Positions 1 to 5,647 of a stretch of 9,553 nt of DNA are shown piece after piece. This DNA is from CAYXZQ01 sp964469935 (lineage in GTDB: Archaea; Nanobdellota; Nanobdellia; Woesearchaeales; DSVV01): contig CAYXZQ010000049.1 of the NCBI GenBank assembly GCA_964469935.1, positions 1 through 9,553 on the forward strand, read 5' to 3'. Under the pieces are notes generated by a model. That model was not told where the DNA came from and did not search any database. It saw nothing but the letters and a program-made list of their open reading frames with translations. The first letter of the stretch is position 1; each line of letters opens with the position of its first letter. Position numbers and translations under genes: made by a program.

Positions 1-49
1 AATCCGCGACGCTCTTCATGAACGCTTCCCTGAATGGATCCATCAGCAT
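1..49 (-). CDS. 5' end of an unrecognised gene (partial, runs off the left edge)
   Basis: Only the first 16 codons are inside the window, reading MLMDPFREAFMKSVAD on the minus strand from an ATG at 49-47. The start is supported by a strong Shine-Dalgarno-like GAGGGTGA at 62-55, five bases upstream of the ATG. A TATA-like element lies further upstream at 139-147, which would give a leader of roughly 65-70 nt. This gene therefore seems to be translated with a ribosome binding site, unlike the apparently leaderless genes elsewhere in the window. It is on the same strand as the M16 peptidase gene and 149 bp downstream of it. Sixteen residues are too few to assign a family, so no function is proposed. 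An ATG at 43-41 (third codon) is an alternative start. Confidence 0.5.
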   Translation of the reverse strand, partial: MLMDPFREAFMKSVAD

Positions 50-138
50 TGTTCTCACCCTCGCTTGCTCATTTGAATTATTGGTCGGTCTTTGCCAAAT
101 CGACTATTTTTACCCAATAGTGCCTATATAAGAACAAG

Positions 139-147
139 TATATAAAT
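139..147 (-). promoter_or_regulatory. TATA box for the partial left-edge gene
   Basis: On the minus strand this reads ATTTATATA, a good archaeal TATA element. A start site about 26 bases downstream would fall near 117 and give a leader of about 68 nt before the ATG at 49. A second A/T-rich element at 124-131 (minus TTATATAG) is an alternative. The nearest plus-strand gene starts only at 1445, so a minus-strand role is the likelier reading. Confidence 0.4.
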
Positions 148-171
148 CTTTCATTTAACACTCAACTTCCT

Positions 172-180
172 GAAAAATAG
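172..180 (-). terminator. Possible oligo-T terminator after the M16 gene
   Basis: On the minus strand, about 20 bases past the M16 stop codon, the sequence reads CTATTTTTC. A run of five T is the usual signal for intrinsic termination by archaeal RNA polymerase, and no hairpin is needed. The run is short, so the call is weak. Confidence 0.3.
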
Positions 181-198
181 CGATAATGGTTCAAGAAA

Positions 199-1398
199 TC
201 AATAGATCACAGCCATGGTGTAGTTTTTGAAATACCTGTCTATGACCCTTGCAACGTCCTTCTGCGTGACTTTCCTTATCCTGCTGACATACTTCATGGC
301 CGACCCTGCCTTCTCTGCCTGGTCCCAGAACGCGATCTGGTCTGCGAGCTTCTGGGAATCCTCTGACTGGAGAAGGTATTCGCCCTCGAGGAATGTCTTG
401 GCATCCCGAAGCTCCTTAGGCGTTATCTTTTTGAGTTTCCTAAGCTCCCTGATGATGATGTCCCTGACCCTGTCAAGGTTCTTCTTGTTGGTGTTCACGT
501 AGACAGAGAAGAAACCGAAATCAGTGCTCGGGTTGTGGTGGACACCCACGTCATAGGCGAGCCCCCGCTTGGTCCTTATCTCATTGAAGATAGTTCCTGA
601 CTGCCCCCTGCCTGCGACAGCCCTGATAATGTCCAGGGCATAGCTGTCCTCATGCTTCCGGCTGACCGTGTTGTAGCCGAGGATGGAATATGCCTGCAGG
701 GTGTCCTTCCTTGTCTTCCTGGTTACAGGTTTTGAAAGGTTCCTGACAGGAGAAAGCTTCTTTTGCAGCGGGCTTTTGCCTGTGAATGATGAGAAGCTTT
801 TCCTGACCTTTTCAAACACGCCCAAAGCATTGCCTACTATGACAAGGGTCATGTTTTTCGGCCTGTAATGCTTCTCATAATATCCCACTGTCTTCCTGCG
901 GTCTATCTCCTCGATTGCCTTTATGCTTCCATAGATGGGCCTGCCTGCAGGGTGACCCCTGTACAATGCCTGCTGGAAAAGCACCCACTGGAAGTACCTG
1001 GGCTGGTCATTGACAAGCTTGATCTCGTCTATCACGATATTCTTCTCCTTCTCGATGAGCTTCTCGTCGAAAAGCGGGTTCGTGATGATATCGGATATTA
1101 TATCCAGGGCGATGTCGAAATGCTTTGCCGGGACCTTTGTGTAGAAGAAGGTCCTGTCGTTCGAAGTCGCTGCATTGAACTCGCCGCCCAGGCGCTCAAT
1201 CTCGTTTGATATCTCAAAAGAGCCCGGCCGCCTCTTGGTGCCCTCAAAAAGCATGTGCTCTATGAAATGAGATATTCCCGCAACATCCCTCGGCTCGTCA
1301 TTCGAGCCTACCCGGACATTCATCTCTATGCAGACAGTCCCGGAATCCCTGGGGACGTGGATTATCTTCAGGCCGCTCGGCAGGACGATAGTTTTCAT
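199..1398 (-). CDS. M16 family zinc metallopeptidase (insulinase/processing-peptidase type)
   Basis: A 399-residue zinc peptidase of family M16, which cleaves short unfolded peptides inside a clamshell formed by two homologous halves. The inverted zinc motif HFIEH is at residues 44-48 (ligands His44 and His48, catalytic Glu47). The third ligand is Glu125 in the IVIDEI stretch, with the conserved Glu118 seven residues before it; this is the spacing expected for M16. The second half carries the KRGLAY motif (Arg278, Tyr282), the Arg/Tyr pair that helps bind substrate. The length fits a single M16B-type subunit that would pair with itself. There is no signal peptide, so it is probably cytoplasmic. 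The start at 1398 gives a normal M16 N-terminus directly before the first strand. It is divergent from the M24/M29 pair, with a 46-bp shared promoter. M16 peptidases are common in bacteria and patchy in archaea, so ancient transfer is possible (inference). Confidence 0.93.
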   Translation of the reverse strand: MKTIVLPSGLKIIHVPRDSGTVCIEMNVRVGSNDEPRDVAGISHFIEHMLFEGTKRRPGSFEISNEIERLGGEFNAATSNDRTFFYTKVPAKHFDIALDIISDIITNPLFDEKLIEKEKNIVIDEIKLVNDQPRYFQWVLFQQALYRGHPAGRPIYGSIKAIEEIDRRKTVGYYEKHYRPKNMTLVIVGNALGVFEKVRKSFSSFTGKSPLQKKLSPVRNLSKPVTRKTRKDTLQAYSILGYNTVSRKHEDSYALDIIRAVAGRGQSGTIFNEIRTKRGLAYDVGVHHNPSTDFGFFSVYVNTNKKNLDRVRDIIIRELRKLKKITPKELRDAKTFLEGEYLLQSEDSQKLADQIAFWDQAEKAGSAMKYVSRIRKVTQKDVARVIDRYFKNYTMAVIY

Positions 1399-1407
1399 CT
1401 TGCACAG

Positions 1408-1432
1408 AAAATTTATATATTATAAAAATTTT
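1408..1432. promoter_or_regulatory. Shared bidirectional TATA region between the M16 and M24 genes
   Basis: The 46-bp gap between two divergent start codons holds a 25-bp stretch made only of A and T. Read rightward, TTTATATA (1412-1419) begins a TATA element centred about 27 bases before the M24 ATG at 1445. Read leftward, TTTATAAT (1427-1420) is centred about 25 bases before the M16 ATG at 1398. Neither ATG has a Shine-Dalgarno sequence, so both transcripts are probably leaderless. The two TATA elements overlap, so the two directions may compete for TBP (inference). Confidence 0.65.
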
Positions 1433-1444
1433 GTCAATTGCATC

Positions 1445-2506
1445 ATGATAAGACGACTTCAGGCAATTCTCAGAGAGAAAAACATCGACGCCGCAATAGT
1501 CTTCAGCTGGAAGAACAAGGACCCGAACCTGGCATATCTTGCAGGTGTAAACATAGATTACAGCTTCCTGGTCGTGCCGAAGAGAGGAAGCCCCAGGCTG
1601 CTGACATCCAAGCTCGAGTTTGAGAGGGCCAGGAGATATTCTAACATCAAGGACGTCAGGATGTTCCAGAAGCCCGCAATGGAGCACCTGGCAAAAATCC
1701 TCAACAGGTTCGGTCCGAGGGTCGGGCTCAACAAGTCAGTCGCATCCATCAACGAGTTTGCGCATATCAGGAAAAATTTCAAGGGCAAACGATACATCGA
1801 CATTGCTGAGCTGCTGCTTCAGATGCGAAAGACAAAGACAGGCGATGAGATCAAAAAGCTAAAGAAAGCCTGCAGGATCACTGACACCATATTCGACAGG
1901 CTTGTGAACGGATTCAATTTCAGGACAGAGCAGGACATCCTGGATTTCCTCAAGCGAGAGGCGTTCGGGTTCGGCTGCAGCCTGTCATTCGAGCCCATAG
2001 TCGCGTCAGGCAGGCATTCGAGCATGCCCCATTACAGGGGAGGCAATGTCAGGCTGAAGAAGGGCTTCCTCACAATCGATTTCGGCGTCGACTGCGAGGG
2101 CTATATGAGCGATATGACCCGGACGATCTATCTCGGCAGGCCCTCAGGCCAGGAAAAAGAGATGTACAACGTGCTCCTTGCTGCGCAGAGAAAAGCGATA
2201 AGTGATGCAAAGGCCGGGACAAAGGCCTCAATCCTCGTGGATTCCGTCAACATGTCTTTGGGAAAATATGCTGAGAGGATGATACACGGCCTGGGCCATG
2301 GCATTGGCGTAGAGATCCACGAGCTGCCGAGCCTTCACCCGCAGTCAAAAGACATCATCGAAGAAGGAGACGTATTCACCATAGAGCCGGGGATATATTT
2401 CGAGAACAGGTACGGAATAAGGATCGAGGACGACATACTGATCCAGGACGGCAGGCCCCGGGTGCTGACCCATTCAAGAAAAGACCTGATTACAATCAAG
2501 AGATAG
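1445..2506 (+). CDS. M24 family Xaa-Pro peptidase (PepQ/PepP-like)
   Basis: A 353-residue pita-bread-fold metallopeptidase that removes residues next to proline from short peptides. Residues 1-120 form a creatinase-type N-terminal domain, which separates Xaa-Pro peptidases from methionine aminopeptidases. The C-terminal domain has all five dinuclear metal ligands: Asp212 (IDFG), Asp223 (SDMTRT), His285 (HGLGHGIG), Glu314 (TIEPGIY) and Glu328 (IRIEDD). His196 (MPHYRGG) fits the substrate-binding histidine. The frame stays open upstream to 1328, but that extension would overlap the divergent M16 gene and the TATA region. The start at 1445 gives a normal family N-terminus (MIRRLQ) and sits 27 bases after the TATA centre. 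The gene is followed after 18 bp by the M29-like aminopeptidase gene, so the two are probably co-transcribed and act together on peptides. Whether it is a dipeptidase or an aminopeptidase cannot be decided from sequence. Confidence 0.92.
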   Translation: MIRRLQAILREKNIDAAIVFSWKNKDPNLAYLAGVNIDYSFLVVPKRGSPRLLTSKLEFERARRYSNIKDVRMFQKPAMEHLAKILNRFGPRVGLNKSVASINEFAHIRKNFKGKRYIDIAELLLQMRKTKTGDEIKKLKKACRITDTIFDRLVNGFNFRTEQDILDFLKREAFGFGCSLSFEPIVASGRHSSMPHYRGGNVRLKKGFLTIDFGVDCEGYMSDMTRTIYLGRPSGQEKEMYNVLLAAQRKAISDAKAGTKASILVDSVNMSLGKYAERMIHGLGHGIGVEIHELPSLHPQSKDIIEEGDVFTIEPGIYFENRYGIRIEDDILIQDGRPRVLTHSRKDLITIKR

Positions 2507-2512
2507 GAAACC

Positions 2513-2520
2513 AGAGGTGG
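2513..2520 (+). promoter_or_regulatory. Ribosome binding site of the M29-like gene
   Basis: AGAGGTGG lies between the M24 stop (2504-2506) and the ATG at 2525, and its GAGGTG core is five bases before the ATG. This internal operon gene therefore uses a Shine-Dalgarno site while the first gene appears leaderless, a common archaeal arrangement. It fixes the start at 2525 rather than at the next in-frame ATG at 2537. Confidence 0.75.
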
Positions 2521-2524
2521 AAAC

Positions 2525-4291
2525 ATGAAGTACGACATGAAGAAGTTCAATTCAGCAGTCAGCTACTACAAGAGAAAGCTCGGCAAAATCAGTAACAAGA
2601 CAATCCAGGTGACATTCGACCTGGATGATGCGGATGCATATTATTCAATCGCACCTCTGAGCAGGGCCGTGCATGACCTGGGCGGTGACCTCATCGCTTC
2701 TGGTTTCAAGGACAGATCTCCTATGCTCGACGCACTTTCCAACACATGGAACCTGTACGAGGACATGAAGAAAGGCGCGAAGGACGAGAATACCAGAGCA
2801 CTGAAAGATTTCATAACAGCTGCAGAGAAGAAGGCTAAGGGATTTTCAAAGATATTCAAAAGGCCGGAGATGATAGTCAAGGCCACAGGCAAGAAATTTT
2901 CCGGAACAGTGGATTTGGCCTACAGGCCTGGCTGGTTCAAGCAATACAAGTGGAACCTCCTGCTCAAGACAGCAGGCGTGATATACAAGGAAGTGTACAA
3001 TCTCAGGAGAGGCGAGAAGGTGGCTGTGGGTTTCCAGCTTGTGCTCGGAAAAAAAGACCTCGACAAGCCTATCGAGGATTTCCTCGACTCATTCGCCATA
3101 TCGAGGGCCATGATGACTGCTGCAAGGCCGTACGGGAGGGTGACCATGGGAGCGTCCAGCCCGAGGTATTCCATGCTTGCGCCTGCAAACAGGGTGAATG
3201 ACTTGAGAGCGACACTGCTCGGCTGCGAGCTCTCAAAAGACATAGGCGAGCCTGTATTCAAAAAATTCAGGAAACTGTCAGGCATCATCGGCACAGACAA
3301 GGTGAAGGTCGCGGACGCGAACTTCTTCATCAGCGGAAAAGGGTATCCCGGTAAGCATCTCTTCGGCAATGCCATAGGATATCCTGACCCGGACAGGAGA
3401 ACCAGGTGGCAGGCTGCAGGCGGGTTCATCTACAAGCTCGATTTCTATCCGCAGACAAGGCTTGACAGGAGAAAGCCCATGTCAAGGGTCGGGTTCACAG
3501 ACACCCTGCCGCTGGACATCTTCATCAGGACATGCAACGTGGACTGGTACGAGATAAAGCGCAAGAACGATGTCCTGAAAAGGATCGCTGAAAAGTCGGA
3601 GAAGATAATAGTCAGGTCGAACATAGCTGGAAAGTACGTAAGCAATTTCGAGGTAGGCCTTGTCAAGGAGGATGGTGGCCACAGATGGGCAAGAGGCTCT
3701 GATATAGATATCCGCCACAAGATACAGAAAGAATACCTCAAGCGCACGGGAATCGTCGCAGGGACCATGGCGAACCTGCCTGGCGGGGAGATGTTCGTGA
3801 CACCTGAATACCTCAAGGGTACATTTGTCGGCGACGTGGTCATCAGCATCGACCAGAGCTATGCCCTTGACGAGAAGGACCCGCTCGTGATAACCGCAAC
3901 TAAAAAAGGCTACAGGGTCGTGCGCGGGCCGAAGAAGATAATCGACAAGCTCAATGAGAAGAAGAAGGATGCCTGGAAGCAGATAATCCAGACAGAGAAG
4001 AGCAAATCGGTCCCGCAGGAGATAACAGACCTCAAGAAGAAGAACTTCAAAAAGATCGGCGAGTTCGCAATCAACACCAACCCCAAGGCGCAGCTATGCG
4101 ACTACCTGATAGTCAACGAGAAGATAGCGAAGATGATACACATCGCTCTAGGCTCGGGGTTCGAGCCTGACAGGGCGACCGAGTACCACACGGACATCGT
4201 GATAAACGCACCCAGGCAGAAGCTCGACATCTACGGAGTGAACGGGGAAAGCAGACACTGGATAATGAAGAAAGGGAAGTTCGTGATATGA
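2525..4291 (+). CDS. M29-like (thermophilic) metallo-aminopeptidase with a long N-terminal region
   Basis: A 588-residue protein whose C-terminal third matches the M29 aminopeptidases (aminopeptidase T/AmpS), which remove N-terminal residues using two metal ions. All five expected metal ligands can be placed: Glu422 (NLPGGEMF), Glu513 (IGEFAINTNP), His539 (HIALGSGF), His555 and Asp557 (EYHTDIVI). Two things are unusual. M29 enzymes are usually about 370-410 residues, so this one carries roughly 180 extra residues, mostly before the NLPGGE motif. In addition, the active-site tyrosine seven residues after the HIA histidine is Phe546 here. Substrate preference is therefore uncertain, and altered activity is possible. 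There is no signal peptide or membrane segment, which suggests a cytoplasmic location. It follows the M24 gene by 18 bp with its own ribosome binding site, so the pair probably acts on proteasome-derived or imported peptides (inference). Confidence 0.75.
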   Translation: MKYDMKKFNSAVSYYKRKLGKISNKTIQVTFDLDDADAYYSIAPLSRAVHDLGGDLIASGFKDRSPMLDALSNTWNLYEDMKKGAKDENTRALKDFITAAEKKAKGFSKIFKRPEMIVKATGKKFSGTVDLAYRPGWFKQYKWNLLLKTAGVIYKEVYNLRRGEKVAVGFQLVLGKKDLDKPIEDFLDSFAISRAMMTAARPYGRVTMGASSPRYSMLAPANRVNDLRATLLGCELSKDIGEPVFKKFRKLSGIIGTDKVKVADANFFISGKGYPGKHLFGNAIGYPDPDRRTRWQAAGGFIYKLDFYPQTRLDRRKPMSRVGFTDTLPLDIFIRTCNVDWYEIKRKNDVLKRIAEKSEKIIVRSNIAGKYVSNFEVGLVKEDGGHRWARGSDIDIRHKIQKEYLKRTGIVAGTMANLPGGEMFVTPEYLKGTFVGDVVISIDQSYALDEKDPLVITATKKGYRVVRGPKKIIDKLNEKKKDAWKQIIQTEKSKSVPQEITDLKKKNFKKIGEFAINTNPKAQLCDYLIVNEKIAKMIHIALGSGFEPDRATEYHTDIVINAPRQKLDIYGVNGESRHWIMKKGKFVI

Positions 4292-4300
4292 CATGCAAAG

Positions 4301-4333
4301 TTTCGTCACCAACGATTGACACTGTCAACGAAA
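4301..4333. repeat. Nested inverted repeat upstream of the PAN promoter
   Basis: The core TTGAC-ACT-GTCAA (4316-4328) is a perfect 5-bp palindrome with a 3-bp spacer. An outer pair, TTTCGT (4301-4306) and ACGAAA (4328-4333), sits around it. The words CAACGATT (4310-4317) and CAACGAAA (4326-4333) also form a short direct repeat. The right edge touches the A-rich base of the PAN TATA region, which is where an archaeal regulator would often bind. No T-run follows, so a terminator for the upstream operon is less likely. The operator role is inference. Confidence 0.4.
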
Positions 4334-4344
4334 AGTATTTAAAC
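4329..4344 (+). promoter_or_regulatory. BRE/TATA promoter of PAN
   Basis: CGAAAAG followed by TATTTAAA (4337-4344) resembles an archaeal BRE plus TATA box. Its centre is about 29 bases before the PAN ATG at 4370, which gives a leader of only a few bases. PAN is therefore probably transcribed separately from the M24/M29 pair even though it is on the same strand. Confidence 0.6.
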
Positions 4345-4369
4345 TAATTTCCATTACTCGCATTACAGG

Positions 4370-5509
4370 ATGGTGAGCGGAGTAAACGACTTCAATAATG
4401 TCATAGCGTCCTACACGACAAGCGCTCACCAGCTGGAAGGGGAGAACCGTATTCTGCGCGAGACTGTCAGCCAGCTCAAGAACGAGCTTTCAAAGTTCAA
4501 GGAGCCGGCACTCATGGTGTGCGATGTCGTCGATACTCTGAACGACAGGGCCATTGTCAAGACTCCAAACGGCAACAGGTTCTATGTCAACATCGCAGGA
4601 GATTGCATAGAGGTACGGCCTGGCGACACAGTGCTCACCGAGCAGAAGAACCTGACCATCATCGCGAAGATTCCCTCGAACAAGAAATTCGGCGTCGAGC
4701 AGTTCGTCATAATGGAGAAGCCGAAGATAACCTGGGAGCAGATAGGCGGTCTGTCCAGCCAGGTCGAGGAGCTCAAGGAAGTGATAGAGCTTCCGCTCAG
4801 GAAACCAGAGCTTTTCAAAAGAGTAGGCATCATGCCTCCGAAAGGCATCCTCCTGCACGGGCCGCCGGGGACAGGAAAGACACTTCTCGCAAAGGCTGTG
4901 GCAAACAGCACAAGGTCGACATTCATCGAGATAGTAGGCTCAGAGCTAGTCCAGAAATTCATAGGCGAGGGGGCGAAGCTTGTCAAGGAGATATTCCAGC
5001 TTGCAAGGGAGAAGGCGCCGAGCATCGTGTTTGTCGACGAGCTTGATTCCATAGCGTCAAAGAGGATCGAGGTCGGGACGAGCGGCGAGAGGGAGGTCCA
5101 GAGGACATTCATGCAGTTCCTTGCCGAGCTTGACGGTTTCAAGCCTCTCGACAATGTGAAGCTCATCGGATGCACCAACAGGCGGGACGTGCTTGATCCG
5201 GCGATAACCAGGCCGGGGAGGCTTGACAGGCTCATCGAGGTGCCGAACCCGGACAGCGCAGGCATCGAGGAGATATTCAGGATACACACCAGGAACATGA
5301 AGCTGCACCCCAATGTCAAGAACAACATACTCTGCAGGCTGCTTGACGGGATGTCGGGCGCTGACATCCAGTCCCTGACGACAGAAGCAGGGTATTTTGC
5401 GATAAGGGACAGCAGGACCCGGGTCCATCATTCTGATTTTGTCGCGGCGCTCAAGAAGTTAAGGAACAAGAACAAGTTCGACCGGGCATACCTCAGGATG
5501 TTCGGCTGA
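4370..5509 (+). CDS. pan: Proteasome-activating nucleotidase (PAN, Rpt-like AAA+ ATPase)
   Basis: A 379-residue AAA+ ATPase of the PAN/Rpt family, which forms a hexamer that unfolds proteins and feeds them into the archaeal 20S proteasome. Domain order: N-terminal coiled coil (about 17-44), the conserved linker proline region (Pro46), OB-fold ring (about 50-105), then the AAA+ module. Walker A GPPGTGKT is at 164-171 and Walker B FVDELD at 221-226 (Asp223, Glu224). The aromatic pore loop is KFIGEG (196-201, Phe197), sensor 1 is Asn270, and the arginine fingers are Arg281 and Arg284 in TRPGRLDR. The SGAD stretch of the C-terminal lid is at 329-332. The C-terminus is Met-Phe-Gly, a plausible HbYX-type docking tail with Phe in place of Tyr. 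It starts with ATG directly after a TATA element. Its neighbours are three peptidase genes, which fits a proteolysis cluster. The 20S subunits are not in this window. Confidence 0.95.
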   Translation: MVSGVNDFNNVIASYTTSAHQLEGENRILRETVSQLKNELSKFKEPALMVCDVVDTLNDRAIVKTPNGNRFYVNIAGDCIEVRPGDTVLTEQKNLTIIAKIPSNKKFGVEQFVIMEKPKITWEQIGGLSSQVEELKEVIELPLRKPELFKRVGIMPPKGILLHGPPGTGKTLLAKAVANSTRSTFIEIVGSELVQKFIGEGAKLVKEIFQLAREKAPSIVFVDELDSIASKRIEVGTSGEREVQRTFMQFLAELDGFKPLDNVKLIGCTNRRDVLDPAITRPGRLDRLIEVPNPDSAGIEEIFRIHTRNMKLHPNVKNNILCRLLDGMSGADIQSLTTEAGYFAIRDSRTRVHHSDFVAALKKLRNKNKFDRAYLRMFG

Positions 5510-5520
5510 AGCCTTGCTGA

Positions 5521-5528
5521 TTTCTTTT
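5521..5528 (+). terminator. Possible T-rich terminator of PAN
   Basis: TTTCTTTT begins 11 bases after the PAN stop codon. T-rich runs of this kind terminate archaeal transcription. The run is interrupted by one C, so the call is moderate to weak. Confidence 0.4.
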
Positions 5529-5537
5529 AAGAATGAA

Positions 5538-5612
5538 GTGCATGCTCTTCAGTTACTTCCGTCGGTCATCGCCGTGAGGCTACCTGGGTGTTCACTAAAT
5601 CATCGCATGCAC
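5538..5612 (-). ncRNA. Candidate small RNA, possibly C/D-like
   Basis: On the minus strand this 75-nt stretch starts with GTGCATGC and ends with its exact reverse complement GCATGCAC, giving an 8-bp closing stem around 59 nt. Inside are two copies of GCGATGA, each one base from the box C consensus RUGAUGA, a CTCA that could be a degenerate box D', and a perfect CTGA (box D) 13 nt after the second GCGATGA. A minus-strand TATA box at 5631-5643 is centred about 25 bases before position 5612, where the stem begins. Against the C/D idea, the first spacer (about 20 nt) is longer than the usual 12 or so, and three bases (AGA) separate box D from the stem, which does not fit a standard terminal kink-turn. 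It could instead be another structured RNA, or the 3' structure of the upstream minus-strand gene. There is no convincing open frame and no tRNA T-loop. Confidence 0.35.
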
Positions 5613-5630
5613 GGACGGCATTAATTCAGA

Positions 5631-5643
5631 ATATTATATAAAT
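5631..5643 (-). promoter_or_regulatory. TATA box of the candidate small RNA
   Basis: On the minus strand this reads ATTTATATAATAT, a near-ideal archaeal TATA box. It lies just past the stop of the Trm5 gene (5648), and no protein-coding start follows it. A start site 25-27 bases downstream would be at about 5610-5612, the first bases of the stem-flanked element. Confidence 0.5.
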
Positions 5644-5647
5644 CTAT

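Noticed and set aside
1328..1444. N-terminal extension of the M24 peptidase by 39 residues
   Set aside because: The frame is open, but it would overlap the divergent M16 gene and run through the TATA elements. The family N-terminus begins at the ATG at 1445.
4582..5367. A 261-residue open frame antisense to PAN
   Set aside because: It is a mirror of a highly conserved coding sequence, rich in Ser, Pro and Leu as typical of antisense frames, with no recognisable motif and no promoter.
5538..5612. tRNA gene
   Set aside because: The length of 75 nt and an 8-bp closing stem invite the idea, but there is no T-loop sequence, no D-arm pattern and no anticodon stem on either strand.
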